64,000 bases of DNA from Streptomyces pinistramenti (GTDB lineage: Bacteria > Actinomycetota > Actinomycetes > Streptomycetales > Streptomycetaceae): contig NZ_JAJCXB010000018.1 of NCBI RefSeq assembly GCF_020564935.1, forward strand, positions 1 through 64,000, in the 5' to 3' direction. The position numbers and the translations under genes were made by a program. Under the pieces are notes generated by a model. The model ran no database searches, was not told the DNA's origin, and saw nothing but the letters and a program-made list of their open reading frames with translations. Shown piece after piece: positions 52,777-61,646 of the stretch (its first letter is position 1; each line of letters starts with the position of its first letter).

Positions 52777-54923
52777 CGGCGCCTCACGACGGGGGCGGGC
52801 ACTTCGGCGCGTGGGCCGCGCCCGGGGACGGCGAGAGCCGGGTGCTGGTGACCGATCTGGACGGGACGCTGCTGGGCGGTTCGGCCGAGGAGCGCCGCCG
52901 GCTGCGCGCGGCGCTGGAGCGGCATCCCGAGATCACCCTCGTCTTCGCGACCGGCCGCGGGATCCCCTCCGTCCAGCGACTCCTGGCCGATGACCCGTTG
53001 GTCCCCCGGCCGAGGTGGATCATCGCCGATGTCGGGGCGAGCGTGGTGGACGCCGCCGATCTGTCCCGCGTCGACGCCCTGGAGAGCCGGCTGCGCACCG
53101 GCTGGCCGGGAGCGGCGCGCGTGCGGGCGGCCCTGGCCCGTTTTCCTGCCCTCGTGCACCAGAGGGACGCGGTCCAGAGCGGCCGCTGTTCCTTCTACCT
53201 CCGGCCCCAGGACCTCACGCAGGACCTCATCGACGCCGTGACGCAGCTCGGGTGCGTCTGGGGGTACTCCGCGGACCGCTACTTCGATGTCCTGCCCCCG
53301 TCGGCAGGCAAAGGCAGTGCCGTGACGCTGCTGGCCCGCGAGCTGCGGTGGCCCATGGCCTCGGTCCTGGTGGCGGGCGACTCCCTCAACGACCTCTCGC
53401 TCTTCGGGATCGGCGCCCACGGCGTGGTCATGGGCAACGCCGAACCGGCGCTCAAGGCACAGCTCGCGCACCGCCGCGACGTCCACGCGCCCGGCCGCGA
53501 GGGAGCGGCGGCGATCCTGGACGCGCTGCACCGCCTGGGCTGGGTGGCGCGCCGCTCCCCGGTCGTGATCGGCTATCACCGCCCGCCCGTGCGCTGGGCC
53601 GACGGGCGCTGGCAGCCGCCCCTGAGCCCCAACGGGATACTGCCCACCCTGTGCAGCCTCTTCGGTGCGGGCACCGATCCGCTGGATGCGGTCTGGGCCA
53701 CCGCTCTCGTCGAGGACGACAGCTGCGGGCCGCGTCCCACGGAGCAACCGCCCGAGCTCCCGCTGGCGTTCCTGCCCCTTCCGGCCGAACGGTGGGCCCG
53801 CTATTTCCACTCCGCGTGCAAGGAGACCCTGTGGCCGGTGCTGATGTCCCAGCCGGGCCGGATGCGCCATGAGCCGGGTGCCTGGGCCGACTACGAGGCG
53901 GTCAACGCGGCGTTCGCGCGGCACATCGGCGTCCACGCGGACCGGGACGCGACGGTCTGGCTGCACGACTACAACCTCTGGCTCGTCCCCGGCATCCTGC
54001 GTGCCGAGCGGCCCGACCTGCGTGTGGGCCTTTTCCATCACACGCCCTTCCCGCCGCCCGCCACGTTCGCCCTCCTCCCCCACGCGGAACAGTTACGCGC
54101 CTCGCTCGCCTGCCTGGACTGGGCCGGCTTCCACACCGCCGACTTCGCCCGGCACTTCGAGCAGACCCTCGCCACCGCCCGCCGCGTGCCCCGTACCGGC
54201 GTGCACCCGCTGGGCATCGACCGCCGCGCCCTCGCGGAACTCGCCCGCTCCCGTCCGGTGCCGGCCGTGCGCGAGGACCGATCGCTGCTGGTGCTCTCCG
54301 TGGAACGCCTCGACTACGCCAAGGCGCCTTTGCAGAAGATCCACGCCCTGAACGCGCTGTTCGCCGAGGAGCCCGGTATGCGGGGGCGGGTGCGGTTCCG
54401 GCTCGTGTGCCCGCCGCCGGAACCGGGGCTCCGTTCCCACGACGGCACCCGTACCCGCCTCGAAGAGGCCATCACACAGCTGAACAAGAGGTGGCGCAGG
54501 CCCGGTTGGGAGCCCGTCGAATACCTTCCCCTGTCGCTCCCCTTCCCCGACGTCGTCGACCACTACCTCGCGGCCGACGTGTTCTGGGTGACCTCGCTGG
54601 CCGACGGCATGAACCTCACCGCCAAGGAGTTCGTCGCCGCCCAGGCCGCCACCGGGCGGCACGGCGTCCTCGTCCTGTCACGGCACGCCGGAGCCGCCCG
54701 CCAGCTCGCCTCCGCCGCCCTGCTCACCGACCCCCGCTCCCCCCGCGATCTGACCCGCACACTGCACCGCGCGCTCACCATGACGGCGGAGCAGCGCGCG
54801 TCCCACATGGCGCGGCTCGCCGGTCTCCTCGACCCGGAGGAGCCCGACCTGTGGGCCCGGCGGATCATCACCGCCATCCATGCCGCCGCCGTCCGGGAGC
54901 CGTCGCCGGGCGACGCCCGCTGA
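52773..54923 (+). CDS. HAD phosphatase-GT20 synthase fusion, probable glucosylglycerol-phosphate synthase/phosphatase
   Basis: A 716-residue two-domain protein. Residues 20-270 are a HAD phosphatase of the sucrose-phosphatase/Cof type (VTDLDGTLLG with D28 and D30; GDSLNDLSLF). Residues 275-705 are a GT20 glycosyltransferase (VWLHDYNLWLVPGIL; LLVLSVERLDYAKAPLQKIHA; VTSLADGMNLTAKEFVAAQ). This order is opposite to trehalose TPS-TPP fusions and matches the GgpPS enzymes that make the osmolyte glucosylglycerol; trehalose or another glycoside remains possible. An in-frame TTA codon at 54093 suggests dependence on the bldA tRNA. GTG start in a GTGA overlap. Confidence 0.75.
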   Translation: MTAPHDGGGHFGAWAAPGDGESRVLVTDLDGTLLGGSAEERRRLRAALERHPEITLVFATGRGIPSVQRLLADDPLVPRPRWIIADVGASVVDAADLSRVDALESRLRTGWPGAARVRAALARFPALVHQRDAVQSGRCSFYLRPQDLTQDLIDAVTQLGCVWGYSADRYFDVLPPSAGKGSAVTLLARELRWPMASVLVAGDSLNDLSLFGIGAHGVVMGNAEPALKAQLAHRRDVHAPGREGAAAILDALHRLGWVARRSPVVIGYHRPPVRWADGRWQPPLSPNGILPTLCSLFGAGTDPLDAVWATALVEDDSCGPRPTEQPPELPLAFLPLPAERWARYFHSACKETLWPVLMSQPGRMRHEPGAWADYEAVNAAFARHIGVHADRDATVWLHDYNLWLVPGILRAERPDLRVGLFHHTPFPPPATFALLPHAEQLRASLACLDWAGFHTADFARHFEQTLATARRVPRTGVHPLGIDRRALAELARSRPVPAVREDRSLLVLSVERLDYAKAPLQKIHALNALFAEEPGMRGRVRFRLVCPPPEPGLRSHDGTRTRLEEAITQLNKRWRRPGWEPVEYLPLSLPFPDVVDHYLAADVFWVTSLADGMNLTAKEFVAAQAATGRHGVLVLSRHAGAARQLASAALLTDPRSPRDLTRTLHRALTMTAEQRASHMARLAGLLDPEEPDLWARRIITAIHAAAVREPSPGDAR

Positions 54924-54995
54924 GCCGACGTGGCTCGCCCGGCGCGCCGGTACGGCTCCGACGAGGGTGATCAGGCGGGGAGTTGACGCCCCGCG

Positions 54996-55955
54996 TCAGG
55001 TGGCGACCGGCAGCGGGCCGTCGTGCCGGACGAGCCAGGCGCGGTAGGCCGCGCTCGCCCAGGCGATCTCCATGTACGAGGCGGTGAGGTCCGCGAAGAG
55101 GGCTTCGGCGGGGGCGGCGAGCACGGCGTCGCGGCGGCAGGCCATGAACAGCCGGACGGCCAGCGGGTCGCCGCGCAGCGGGCGGATGTCCATGCCGTGC
55201 CGGGGGCGGGAGGTCGGCTGGCAGGGGGTGACGACCTCGCCGGCGGCCACCAGGTCGGCGGCGGTGAGGTAATCGCCGTGCACCACACGGGGGTTGACGC
55301 CGGCCGCCGACCAGATGCGGCGCAGGCCGGCCCATTCGCCGTCCACGGTCGGGTCGACCATCCACGGGTCGTCGGCCAGGTCGGCCAGCTCGACGATCTC
55401 CTTCGCGACGGCCGGGTGGGTGTCCGGCAGGGCGACGAACTGCGGTTCCCTGGCGATCAGTTCATGTTCGACGAGGTTCGGGGGGACGCGCAGCGGTGCG
55501 CCTTCGACCTCGTGGACGAAGGCGACGTCGAGCTGTCCCGCGGCGACCATCTGGAGCAGCGCGTTGGCCGAGACGTCGATCCGTATGGCGGGGTCGGTGC
55601 CGGGCAGCCGGAGCCGCAGCCGGCGCAGCCAGCCGACCACCGCGCGGCTGCTGGTGCTGCCGATGTGCAGCCGGGCGCCGCGGTCGCTGACGGACGCCGA
55701 GGCGATCTCGTCGACCAGCGCCCGCATGTCGGCCACTATCGGGCGCGCCCTGGACAGCACCACGTGCCCCAGCGGCGTCGGCCGGCTGCCCGTCGACTGG
55801 CGGAAGAACAGCTGGCCGCCCAGGGCCTTTTCGATCCGGTGGAGCTGGGTGGTCAGGGAAGGCTGGGTCATGCCCAGCTGCCGGGCCGCTTTCCGTACGC
55901 TGCCGTGGTCGGCGATGGCGCACACTGCGCGAAGGTGCCTCACCTCAAGCTCCAC
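54996..55955 (-). CDS. snpR: LysR-family regulator of the divergent metalloprotease (SnpR-like)
   Basis: A 319-residue LysR regulator: helix-turn-helix VELEVRHLRAVCAIADHGSV, then ARQLGMTQPSLTTQLHRIEKAL, and a periplasmic-binding-like effector domain. It starts at GTG 55955, with TATGCT 6 nt upstream making a leaderless start more likely than longer readings. It is divergent from the snapalysin-type gene, the same arrangement as the S. lividans snpR-snpA pair in which the LysR protein activates the protease. The inducer is unknown. Confidence 0.85.
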   Translation of the reverse strand: MELEVRHLRAVCAIADHGSVRKAARQLGMTQPSLTTQLHRIEKALGGQLFFRQSTGSRPTPLGHVVLSRARPIVADMRALVDEIASASVSDRGARLHIGSTSSRAVVGWLRRLRLRLPGTDPAIRIDVSANALLQMVAAGQLDVAFVHEVEGAPLRVPPNLVEHELIAREPQFVALPDTHPAVAKEIVELADLADDPWMVDPTVDGEWAGLRRIWSAAGVNPRVVHGDYLTAADLVAAGEVVTPCQPTSRPRHGMDIRPLRGDPLAVRLFMACRRDAVLAAPAEALFADLTASYMEIAWASAAYRAWLVRHDGPLPVAT

Positions 55956-55961
55956 GCCGGG

Positions 55962-55967
55962 AGCATA
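55962..55967 (-). promoter_or_regulatory. Leaderless -10 box for the LysR gene
   Basis: On the minus strand TATGCT lies 6 nt (CCCGGC) before the GTG at 55955, without a ribosome-binding site. Confidence 0.5.
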
Positions 55968-56032
55968 ACGATGCATGTACGCGTCACACCAGCCTCCTAA
56001 AACGGTATGAACTCTCCCTTTCCCCAAGGGTA

Positions 56033-56061
56033 TTGACCGGCACTATCGCCACCTGGCATCT
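56033..56061 (+). promoter_or_regulatory. Probable snpA promoter
   Basis: TTGACC (56033-56038), a 17-bp spacer and GCATCT (56056-56061) give a plausible promoter about 100 bases before snpA. The region between it and the LysR start should hold the LysR sites. Confidence 0.45.
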
Positions 56062-56169
56062 CCGTCCCGCGGGTGAACTGCCCCCAGACTCAGCGGCACC
56101 AAGAAATCCGGGGCCCCGGCCGCCGCCCCACACGGCGGCCGTAGCCCTCGGAAATTAAGGAGCCCCCAC

Positions 56170-56832
56170 ATGAGATCTCCCAAGACGGCGCTGTCGGCAG
56201 CGCTCGGCCTGGGCCTCGCCGCCGCGCTCGCCGCAGCGGTACCGGCATCGGCGACCACCGCCGCCTCCCCCTCCCCGCACAGCACCCGCGCCTCGATCGC
56301 GGCCTACACCGGCTCGGCCGCGGAGAAGGCCGACACCAAGGCATTCTTCGAGGCCGTCATGAAGTCGGCCAAGGCCAAGATGAAGGCGCACCCGAACGCG
56401 GCCTCGGTCACCGTCACCTATGACGCGAGCGCCGCCCCGACGTTCACGAGCCAGATAGGGCAGGCCGCGCAGATCTGGAACAGCGCGGTGAGCAACGTGA
56501 AGCTCCAGGAAGGCAGCGGCGGCGACTTCCAGTACAAGGAGGGCGACGACCCGCGCGGCTCGTACGCCAGCACCGACGGCCACGGCAGCGGCTTCGTCTT
56601 CCTGGACTACAAGCAGAACCAGGAGTACAACTCCACCCGCGTCGTGGCGCACGAGACCGGCCACGTACTGGGTCTGCCGGACCACTACGAGGGCCCGTGC
56701 AGCGAGCTGATGTCCGGCGGCGGCCCCGGCCCGTCCTGCCAGAACACCCAGCCGGACGCGAACGAGCGCGCCCAGGTGAACCAGCTCTGGGCGAACGGCC
56801 TGGCCGGCCTGCGCTTCGGCAAGGCGGCCTGA
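56170..56832 (+). CDS. snpA: Snapalysin-type M7 secreted metalloprotease
   Basis: A 220-residue extracellular neutral protease. A signal peptide (1-29, ending ASATT) and a short propeptide precede a catalytic domain with [12 protein letters not shown] (H161, E162, H165 and Asp171 as the third zinc ligand), the defining M7 motif with Asp replacing the usual third His or Glu. C177 and C190 probably form a disulfide. The divergent LysR gene is the expected activator. ATG 56170 follows TTAAGGAG. Confidence 0.95.
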   Translation: MRSPKTALSAALGLGLAAALAAAVPASATTAASPSPHSTRASIAAYTGSAAEKADTKAFFEAVMKSAKAKMKAHPNAASVTVTYDASAAPTFTSQIGQAAQIWNSAVSNVKLQEGSGGDFQYKEGDDPRGSYASTDGHGSGFVFLDYKQNQEYNSTRVVAHETGHVLGLPDHYEGPCSELMSGGGPGPSCQNTQPDANERAQVNQLWANGLAGLRFGKAA

Positions 56833-56950
56833 CACCTCCCGGCACACACGCACCCGTACGCGGTGGGGCTCTTCCCGGCCCCGCCGCGTTCGCGTGCGTG
56901 GCGCTCTGTGGCGGGTCACAGCGGGTGGCGGCGGTCCCGGCCGTTTGATC

Positions 56951-56982
56951 GTTTGACAGAGCCAAACATGGGATGTTCCCAT
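56951..56982 (+). promoter_or_regulatory. Promoter and palindromic operator before the GntR gene
   Basis: TTGACA (56953-56958) is a full consensus -35. A perfect palindrome ATGGGA-TGT-TCCCAT (56968-56982) overlaps the spacer and -10 area, and GTTTG/CAAAC (56951-56967) forms a second inverted repeat. The layout suggests autorepression by the FadR-type regulator encoded next. Confidence 0.55.
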
Positions 56983-57047
56983 CTCCGGGAGAATTCGGTG
57001 AGCGTCAGCGGATCCGCGGGGCGCCGTGACACGGAGGACGGCGTTCC

Positions 57048-57806
57048 ATGCCCCTGCGCAGCACTGCCAGAACCAGCCTGGTGGGTCTCGTCATCGAGCA
57101 GATGGAGGCGCTGATCGCCGACGGCGAATGGCAGGTCGGGGCGAAGATCCCGCCGGAGCCCGCGCTGGTCGAGCAGCTCGACGTCGGCCGCAACACCGTC
57201 CGCGAGGCGGTCCGCGCGCTGGTCCACACCGGGATGCTGGAGCCGCGTCAGGGCGACGGGACCTACGTCCGCGCCAGCAGCGACTTCGGCGCCGCCGTCC
57301 GGCGCAGGCTGCGCCGGGCGGAGAGCCTGGAGGCGTACGAGGTGCGCGCCGGCCTGGAGCGGGACGCGGCGCGGCATGCCGCAGGGCGCCGCACGGACGA
57401 GGACCTCGCCGCACTGCGCGCGGTCCTGGACGAGCGCGTCGTGGCCTGGCGCGGCGGCGACACCGCCGCCTTCATCGACGCCGATGTGCGCTTCCACCAG
57501 ACGATCGCGCAGGCCACGCACAACACCGTGCTGGCCGAGCTGTACGCGCATCTCACCGATGCGCTGCGCGGGACGCTGGAGGCGGTGCTCGGCGCGCATC
57601 TGCCCGATGCGGTGCACTACCAACTCGACGCGCACACCGCCCTCGTGGACGCCATCGAGGCGCGCGACGCGGAGGCCGCCGAGCGGGTGGCGCTGGCGCA
57701 TCTCACCGAAGCGATGGACGCACTGCGGGGCGCGGCGGGCGGCGCCGATGCCGCATCCGGCGCCCCGCGGATACCGCACGACACAGGAGACGACGACCAT
57801 GCCTGA
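57048..57806 (+). CDS. GntR/FadR-family transcriptional regulator
   Basis: A 252-residue regulator: winged helix (WQVGAKIPPEPALVEQLDVG, RNTVREAVRALVHTGMLEPRQG) and an FCD effector domain with metal/ligand residues in AFIDADVRFHQTI and an AHLTEAMD helix. It overlaps the MFS transporter gene by 8 bases, so it almost certainly controls that exporter in response to a carboxylate ligand. Confidence 0.9.
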   Translation: MPLRSTARTSLVGLVIEQMEALIADGEWQVGAKIPPEPALVEQLDVGRNTVREAVRALVHTGMLEPRQGDGTYVRASSDFGAAVRRRLRRAESLEAYEVRAGLERDAARHAAGRRTDEDLAALRAVLDERVVAWRGGDTAAFIDADVRFHQTIAQATHNTVLAELYAHLTDALRGTLEAVLGAHLPDAVHYQLDAHTALVDAIEARDAEAAERVALAHLTEAMDALRGAAGGADAASGAPRIPHDTGDDDHA

Positions 57807-59073
57807 TCCGGGCCCGATGGCCACCGAGGGACCGATAGCCACCGTCGCTGAGCAGCCCGCGGCCCCGGCCCCGGCCCCGCCGCCACCCGGCGTCACCGGC
57901 CGGCGCGCCCTGTACGTCGCCGTCGGCGTCGTGCTGCTGGCACTGAATCTGCGCCCGGCGCTCGTGGCGGTCTCCCCGCTGGCCGGCACCATCCGCGACG
58001 ACAGCGGGATGTCGGCCGCGGCCACCAGCCTGCTGACCGCGCTGCCGCTGCTGTGCTTCGGCCTGCTGGCGCCCGTCGCGCCGCGGCTGGGCCGCCGGCT
58101 GGGGATGGAGCGTTCGCTGCTCGGCACGATGGTGCTGATCTGCGCCGGGACCGCGCTGCGGCTGGCCGACTCGGTCGTGGCGCTGTTCGCGGGGACGGTG
58201 GTGATCGGCGCCGGCATCGCGGTCGCCAACGTGCTGCTGCCCGGCCTGATCAAGCGGGACTTCCCCACCCGTTCCGGGCTGATGACCGGCCTCTACTCCA
58301 TGTCGCTGTTCGGCGGCGCCGCGCTGGCGGCGGGTGTCACGGTGCCGGTACAGCAGGCCGCCGGGCTCAGCTGGCAGGCCACGCTGGCCTGTTGGGGCGC
58401 GCTCGCGGTGCTGGCGATCGTCTTCTGGCTGCCGCAGCTCCGCTCCCGTACCCGGGTCTCCGCCGAGGCGGCCCGGCAGGCGGCGCATCCGGTACGCGGC
58501 CTGTGGCGCGACCCGCTGGCCTGGCAGGTCACCGGCTACATGGGCCTGCAGTCGCTGAGTTACTACGCGGCCGCCGCCTGGCTGCCGACCGTGCTGGAGG
58601 ACGCGGGGATGGCCACGGGCGACGCCGGCTGGATGCTCTCCTTCTCGTCCCTGCTGGGGATCGCGGGCTCGTTCCTCGGTCCCGTGATCGTCGGACGGCG
58701 GCTGCGCGCCGGCATCCTGGCCGGTATCGGCGCGCTGCTGTGCGCGGCCGGATTCGCGGGGCTGCTGGTCGCACCGGTCGGCGGCGCGTACGTCTGGATG
58801 ACGCTGCTGGGGCTCGGCCAGGGTGCCGCGATCAGCCTGGCGCTGCTGTTCATCGTCCAGCGCGCGCCGGACGCCCGGCACACCGCGCAGCTGTCGAGCA
58901 TGGCGCAGTGCTTCGGCTACATCCTCGCGGCCACCGGGCCCGCCGTCCTGGGCGCGGTGCATGACGCGTCGGGGAGCTGGACGGTGCCGGTCGTGGTGCT
59001 GCTGGTGCTGCTGGTGCCGCAGATCGTGATCGGCTGGGGCGCGGCACGGCCGCGGCACGTCGCGGGCCGGTAG
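57799..59073 (+). CDS. MFS transporter, CynX/NimT family
   Basis: A 424-residue major facilitator with 12 predicted helices after a Pro/Ala-rich N-terminus of about 30 residues. LALNLRPALVAVSPLAGTIR, GLLAPVAPRLGRRLGMER and GLIKRDFPTRSGLMTGLYS are CynX/NimT marks, a group that exports cyanate, nitroimidazoles or other small anions. It lies in an operon with a GntR regulator. The substrate is not known. Confidence 0.9.
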   Translation: MPDPGPMATEGPIATVAEQPAAPAPAPPPPGVTGRRALYVAVGVVLLALNLRPALVAVSPLAGTIRDDSGMSAAATSLLTALPLLCFGLLAPVAPRLGRRLGMERSLLGTMVLICAGTALRLADSVVALFAGTVVIGAGIAVANVLLPGLIKRDFPTRSGLMTGLYSMSLFGGAALAAGVTVPVQQAAGLSWQATLACWGALAVLAIVFWLPQLRSRTRVSAEAARQAAHPVRGLWRDPLAWQVTGYMGLQSLSYYAAAAWLPTVLEDAGMATGDAGWMLSFSSLLGIAGSFLGPVIVGRRLRAGILAGIGALLCAAGFAGLLVAPVGGAYVWMTLLGLGQGAAISLALLFIVQRAPDARHTAQLSSMAQCFGYILAATGPAVLGAVHDASGSWTVPVVVLLVLLVPQIVIGWGAARPRHVAGR

Positions 59074-59136
59074 CCGACCCGGGAGCGGTGGCTGCGGCCG
59101 CCGCTCCCTGATCCGGCCTGATCCACACGGCAGGCC

Positions 59137-60222
59137 CTACAGCCAGCCGTTGCGCTTGAAGCCGCGGTGGATGCCCCAGCAGATCAGCAGGGTCATGCCC
59201 ACGACCAGCGGATATCCGAAGGTCCAGTGCTCTTCCGGCATATACGTGAAGTTCATGCCGTAGATGCCGCAGACCATGGTCGGCACCGCCAGGATCGCGA
59301 CCCAGGCGCTGATCCGGCGCATGTCCTCGTTCTGCGCCACGGTGACCTGGGCGAGGTGCGCCTGGAGTATGGAGTTGAGCAGCTCGTCGAAGGACGTGAT
59401 CTGCTCGATGACCCGGTCGAGGTGGTCGGCCACGTCCCGGAAGTACGTGGTGATCCGCAGGTCGACGAGCGGCATCGACTGGGTGGCCAGCGCCTGGAGC
59501 GGCCGGTCCAACGGGGCGACCGCGTGCTTGAGTTCGAGCAGTTCGCGCTTGAGCTGGTAGATCCGCCCGGCCCCGAGGCCGCCCCGCGCGGCGAAGACCT
59601 CGCTCTCGACGTCGTCGATGTCGTCCTGGACCGCGGCGACGGCGTCGAGGTAGTCGTCCACCACGAGGTCGGCGATGGCGTGCAGCACGGCCGACGGGCC
59701 GATCGCCAACTGCTCGGGCGCGCTCTCCAGTTGCTCGCGCAGCGGCCCGAGCGAACCGTGTCCGCCGTGCCGCACGGTGATCACGAAGTCGGCGCCGGTG
59801 AAGACCATGATCTCGCCGGTGTCCACCACCTCGCTGGTGTCGGTGAGCTGGTCGTGCTCGACGTAGCGGACGGTCTTGAAGACGGTGAACAGGGAGCCGT
59901 CGTACTGCTCCAGTTTGGGCCGCTGACGGGCGTGGACGGCGTCCTCGACGGCCAGCGGGTGCAGCCCGAACAGCTCGACGATCCCGGCGAATTCGGTCTC
60001 CGACGGCTCGTGCAGACCGATCCACACGAAGCCGGAACCGGACTCCCGCACCCGCCGGATCGCCACATCGGCCGGGTGGTCGCCGCGCTGCCGCACGCCG
60101 TCCTCGTACACCACGCAGTTGACGACGGCGGAGCCCAGCGGCGAGCGCGCGGGGTGACTGAGGTCGACTCCGCGGGTGCGCGGCTGCGGCAGCCGAACGG
60201 CCCGGCGGAGGTTGCTGATCAT
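59137..60222 (-). CDS. corA: CorA-family magnesium/cobalt transporter
   Basis: A 361-residue CorA-like channel: large cytosolic domain (residues 1-295), then two C-terminal helices with the signature YGMNF at the end of the first. ATG 60222 is chosen; TACTGT lies 10 nt upstream, giving a very short leader. A GTG two codons earlier is also possible. It transports Mg2+ or Co2+. It is divergent from the WYL regulator. Confidence 0.92.
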   Translation of the reverse strand: MISNLRRAVRLPQPRTRGVDLSHPARSPLGSAVVNCVVYEDGVRQRGDHPADVAIRRVRESGSGFVWIGLHEPSETEFAGIVELFGLHPLAVEDAVHARQRPKLEQYDGSLFTVFKTVRYVEHDQLTDTSEVVDTGEIMVFTGADFVITVRHGGHGSLGPLREQLESAPEQLAIGPSAVLHAIADLVVDDYLDAVAAVQDDIDDVESEVFAARGGLGAGRIYQLKRELLELKHAVAPLDRPLQALATQSMPLVDLRITTYFRDVADHLDRVIEQITSFDELLNSILQAHLAQVTVAQNEDMRRISAWVAILAVPTMVCGIYGMNFTYMPEEHWTFGYPLVVGMTLLICWGIHRGFKRNGWL

Positions 60223-60345
60223 CGACACCGGGACAGTATGGCGCGCGGGATCCGCCCGGGGTACGGCCCCGCCCGGGATTTTCCGGCCCGCCGGGTGGCT
60301 CCCGCGGCCCTCCGGGGCACCAGCGATCGGCCCCTGCACCCCGCG

Positions 60346-60351
60346 CATCAT
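60346..60351 (+). promoter_or_regulatory. Leaderless -10 box for the WYL regulator gene
   Basis: CATCAT ends 7 nt before the ATG at 60359. An earlier ATG at 60350 falls inside the box, which supports 60359 as the true start. Confidence 0.4.
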
Positions 60352-60358
60352 GGACACC

Positions 60359-61363
60359 ATGAGTGACACTTCGGCCCGCCTGCTGCGGCTGCTGTCCCTG
60401 CTCCAGACCCCGCGCGACTGGCCCGGCAGTGAGCTGGCGGGCCGGCTCGGCGTGACCCCGCGGACCATCCGCCGCGACGTCGAGCGGCTGCGCGAGCTCG
60501 GCTACCCGGTGCACGCGACACGAGGCGCGGGGGGCGGCTACCGGCTGGCGGCCGGCCGTGCCATGCCGCCGCTGCTGCTGGACGACGAGGAGGCGGTGGC
60601 CATCACCGTCGGGCTGCGCTCGGCGGCCGCGCACACCGTCACGGGGATGGCGGAGGCGTCCGTACGGGCGCTGGCCAAGCTCGAACAGGTGCTGCCCGCC
60701 CGGCTGCGGCGGCGGGTGGGCACCCTCGGCACCGCGACCGTCCCGATGCCGGCGGACGGCACCCCCACCGTCGACCCCGCGCACCTGACCGTCCTGGCCG
60801 CCGCCATCGCCAACCGGGAACGCCTGCGCTTCCGCTACCGGGCCCGTACCGGCGAGGACACCGGCCGCCTCGTCGAACCGCACCGGCTGGTCGCGGCCGG
60901 CCGGCGCTGGTACCTCGTCGCGTACGACAACGACCGCGAGGACTGGCGGATCTTCCGGGTGGACCGGCTGCGCGAGCCCTTCCCCACCGGGGTACGCACC
61001 CCGCCGCGCGACCTGCCCGCCGCCGACGCGGCCGCCTACGTCCAGGAGCGGATGCGGGGGATGGCGGCGGGTCACCGGGTGGTGGCGACGGTGTACGGGC
61101 CGGCCGCCGAGATCAGCGCGCGGCTGGGCGGCCCGGCGGCCGACGGCGTCGAACCGCTCGGTCCCGGTTCCTGCCGGGTGCGCCTGACGTCCGACACGCT
61201 GGAGTGGCCGGCGCTCCGGCTGGCCCTGCTGGGCTGCGATTTCACCGTGCACGAGCCGCCGGAGCTGGCGGCGTACCTGCGGGAGATGGGCGCCAGGGTG
61301 ACCCGGGCGGCGGGGGCGGACGGGGTGGGCGGCGCGGCCGGGGACGGTGCGGGAACGCCGTGA
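60359..61363 (+). CDS. WYL-domain (YafY-type) DeoR-like regulator
   Basis: A 334-residue protein. An N-terminal HTH_11 winged helix (LLSLLQTPRDWPGSELAGRL to VERLRELGYPVHATRG) is followed by a WYL domain (WYLVAYDNDREDWRIFRVDRL) and a WCX C-terminal extension. WYL proteins sense nucleic-acid or second-messenger ligands. The gene ends 5 bases before the copper-operon operator but is not part of that operon. Its target is unknown. Confidence 0.88.
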   Translation: MSDTSARLLRLLSLLQTPRDWPGSELAGRLGVTPRTIRRDVERLRELGYPVHATRGAGGGYRLAAGRAMPPLLLDDEEAVAITVGLRSAAAHTVTGMAEASVRALAKLEQVLPARLRRRVGTLGTATVPMPADGTPTVDPAHLTVLAAAIANRERLRFRYRARTGEDTGRLVEPHRLVAAGRRWYLVAYDNDREDWRIFRVDRLREPFPTGVRTPPRDLPAADAAAYVQERMRGMAAGHRVVATVYGPAAEISARLGGPAADGVEPLGPGSCRVRLTSDTLEWPALRLALLGCDFTVHEPPELAAYLREMGARVTRAAGADGVGGAAGDGAGTP

Positions 61364-61387
61364 CGGAATACCCCTAGGGGGTATAAG
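61360..61387 (+). promoter_or_regulatory. CsoR-type copper operator within the copA operon promoter
   Basis: ATACCCC-TAG-GGGGTAT (61368-61384) is a perfect inverted repeat of the known CsoR type. It lies between GTGACG (61360-61365) and TATAAG (61382-61387), so bound CsoR would block RNA polymerase until Cu(I) releases it. The 5' end overlaps the WYL gene stop. Confidence 0.8.
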
Positions 61388-61457
61388 GTTGCCCCTGATG
61401 GACGCCGGCCGCCGCCGCCGTCCCCGCCTTCCGGGAACCCCCGATGAGGAGAACTCC

Positions 61458-61646
61458 ATGACGGCCCCGACCACACCGGTCACGCTCGGCGGCTACGCGC
61501 TGGTCCTGCTCGTCGTCCTCGCCGCCGGCTTCGGCATCGGCCGCGCGGCCGGCCCCGGCCCCACCCCGCGGCAGGCGCCCGCGCCGCACTCGCAGCAGAC
61601 ACCCCCGCAGCACGCACCCCACGCGCACCCCGAGGAGCAGTCATGA
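61458..61646 (+). CDS. Small single-pass membrane protein with His/Pro-rich tail
   Basis: A 62-residue protein: one helix ([20 protein letters not shown]) and a 30-residue tail with [19 protein letters not shown], four His in a short span suited to binding copper. No sequence relative with known function is recognised. It is first in the CsoR-controlled operon and overlaps copA by ATGA, so it probably delivers or buffers Cu(I) for the ATPase, or modulates it. ATG 61458 after GAGGAG is chosen; ATG 61398 would add 20 residues. Confidence 0.72.
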   Translation: MTAPTTPVTLGGYALVLLVVLAAGFGIGRAAGPGPTPRQAPAPHSQQTPPQHAPHAHPEEQS

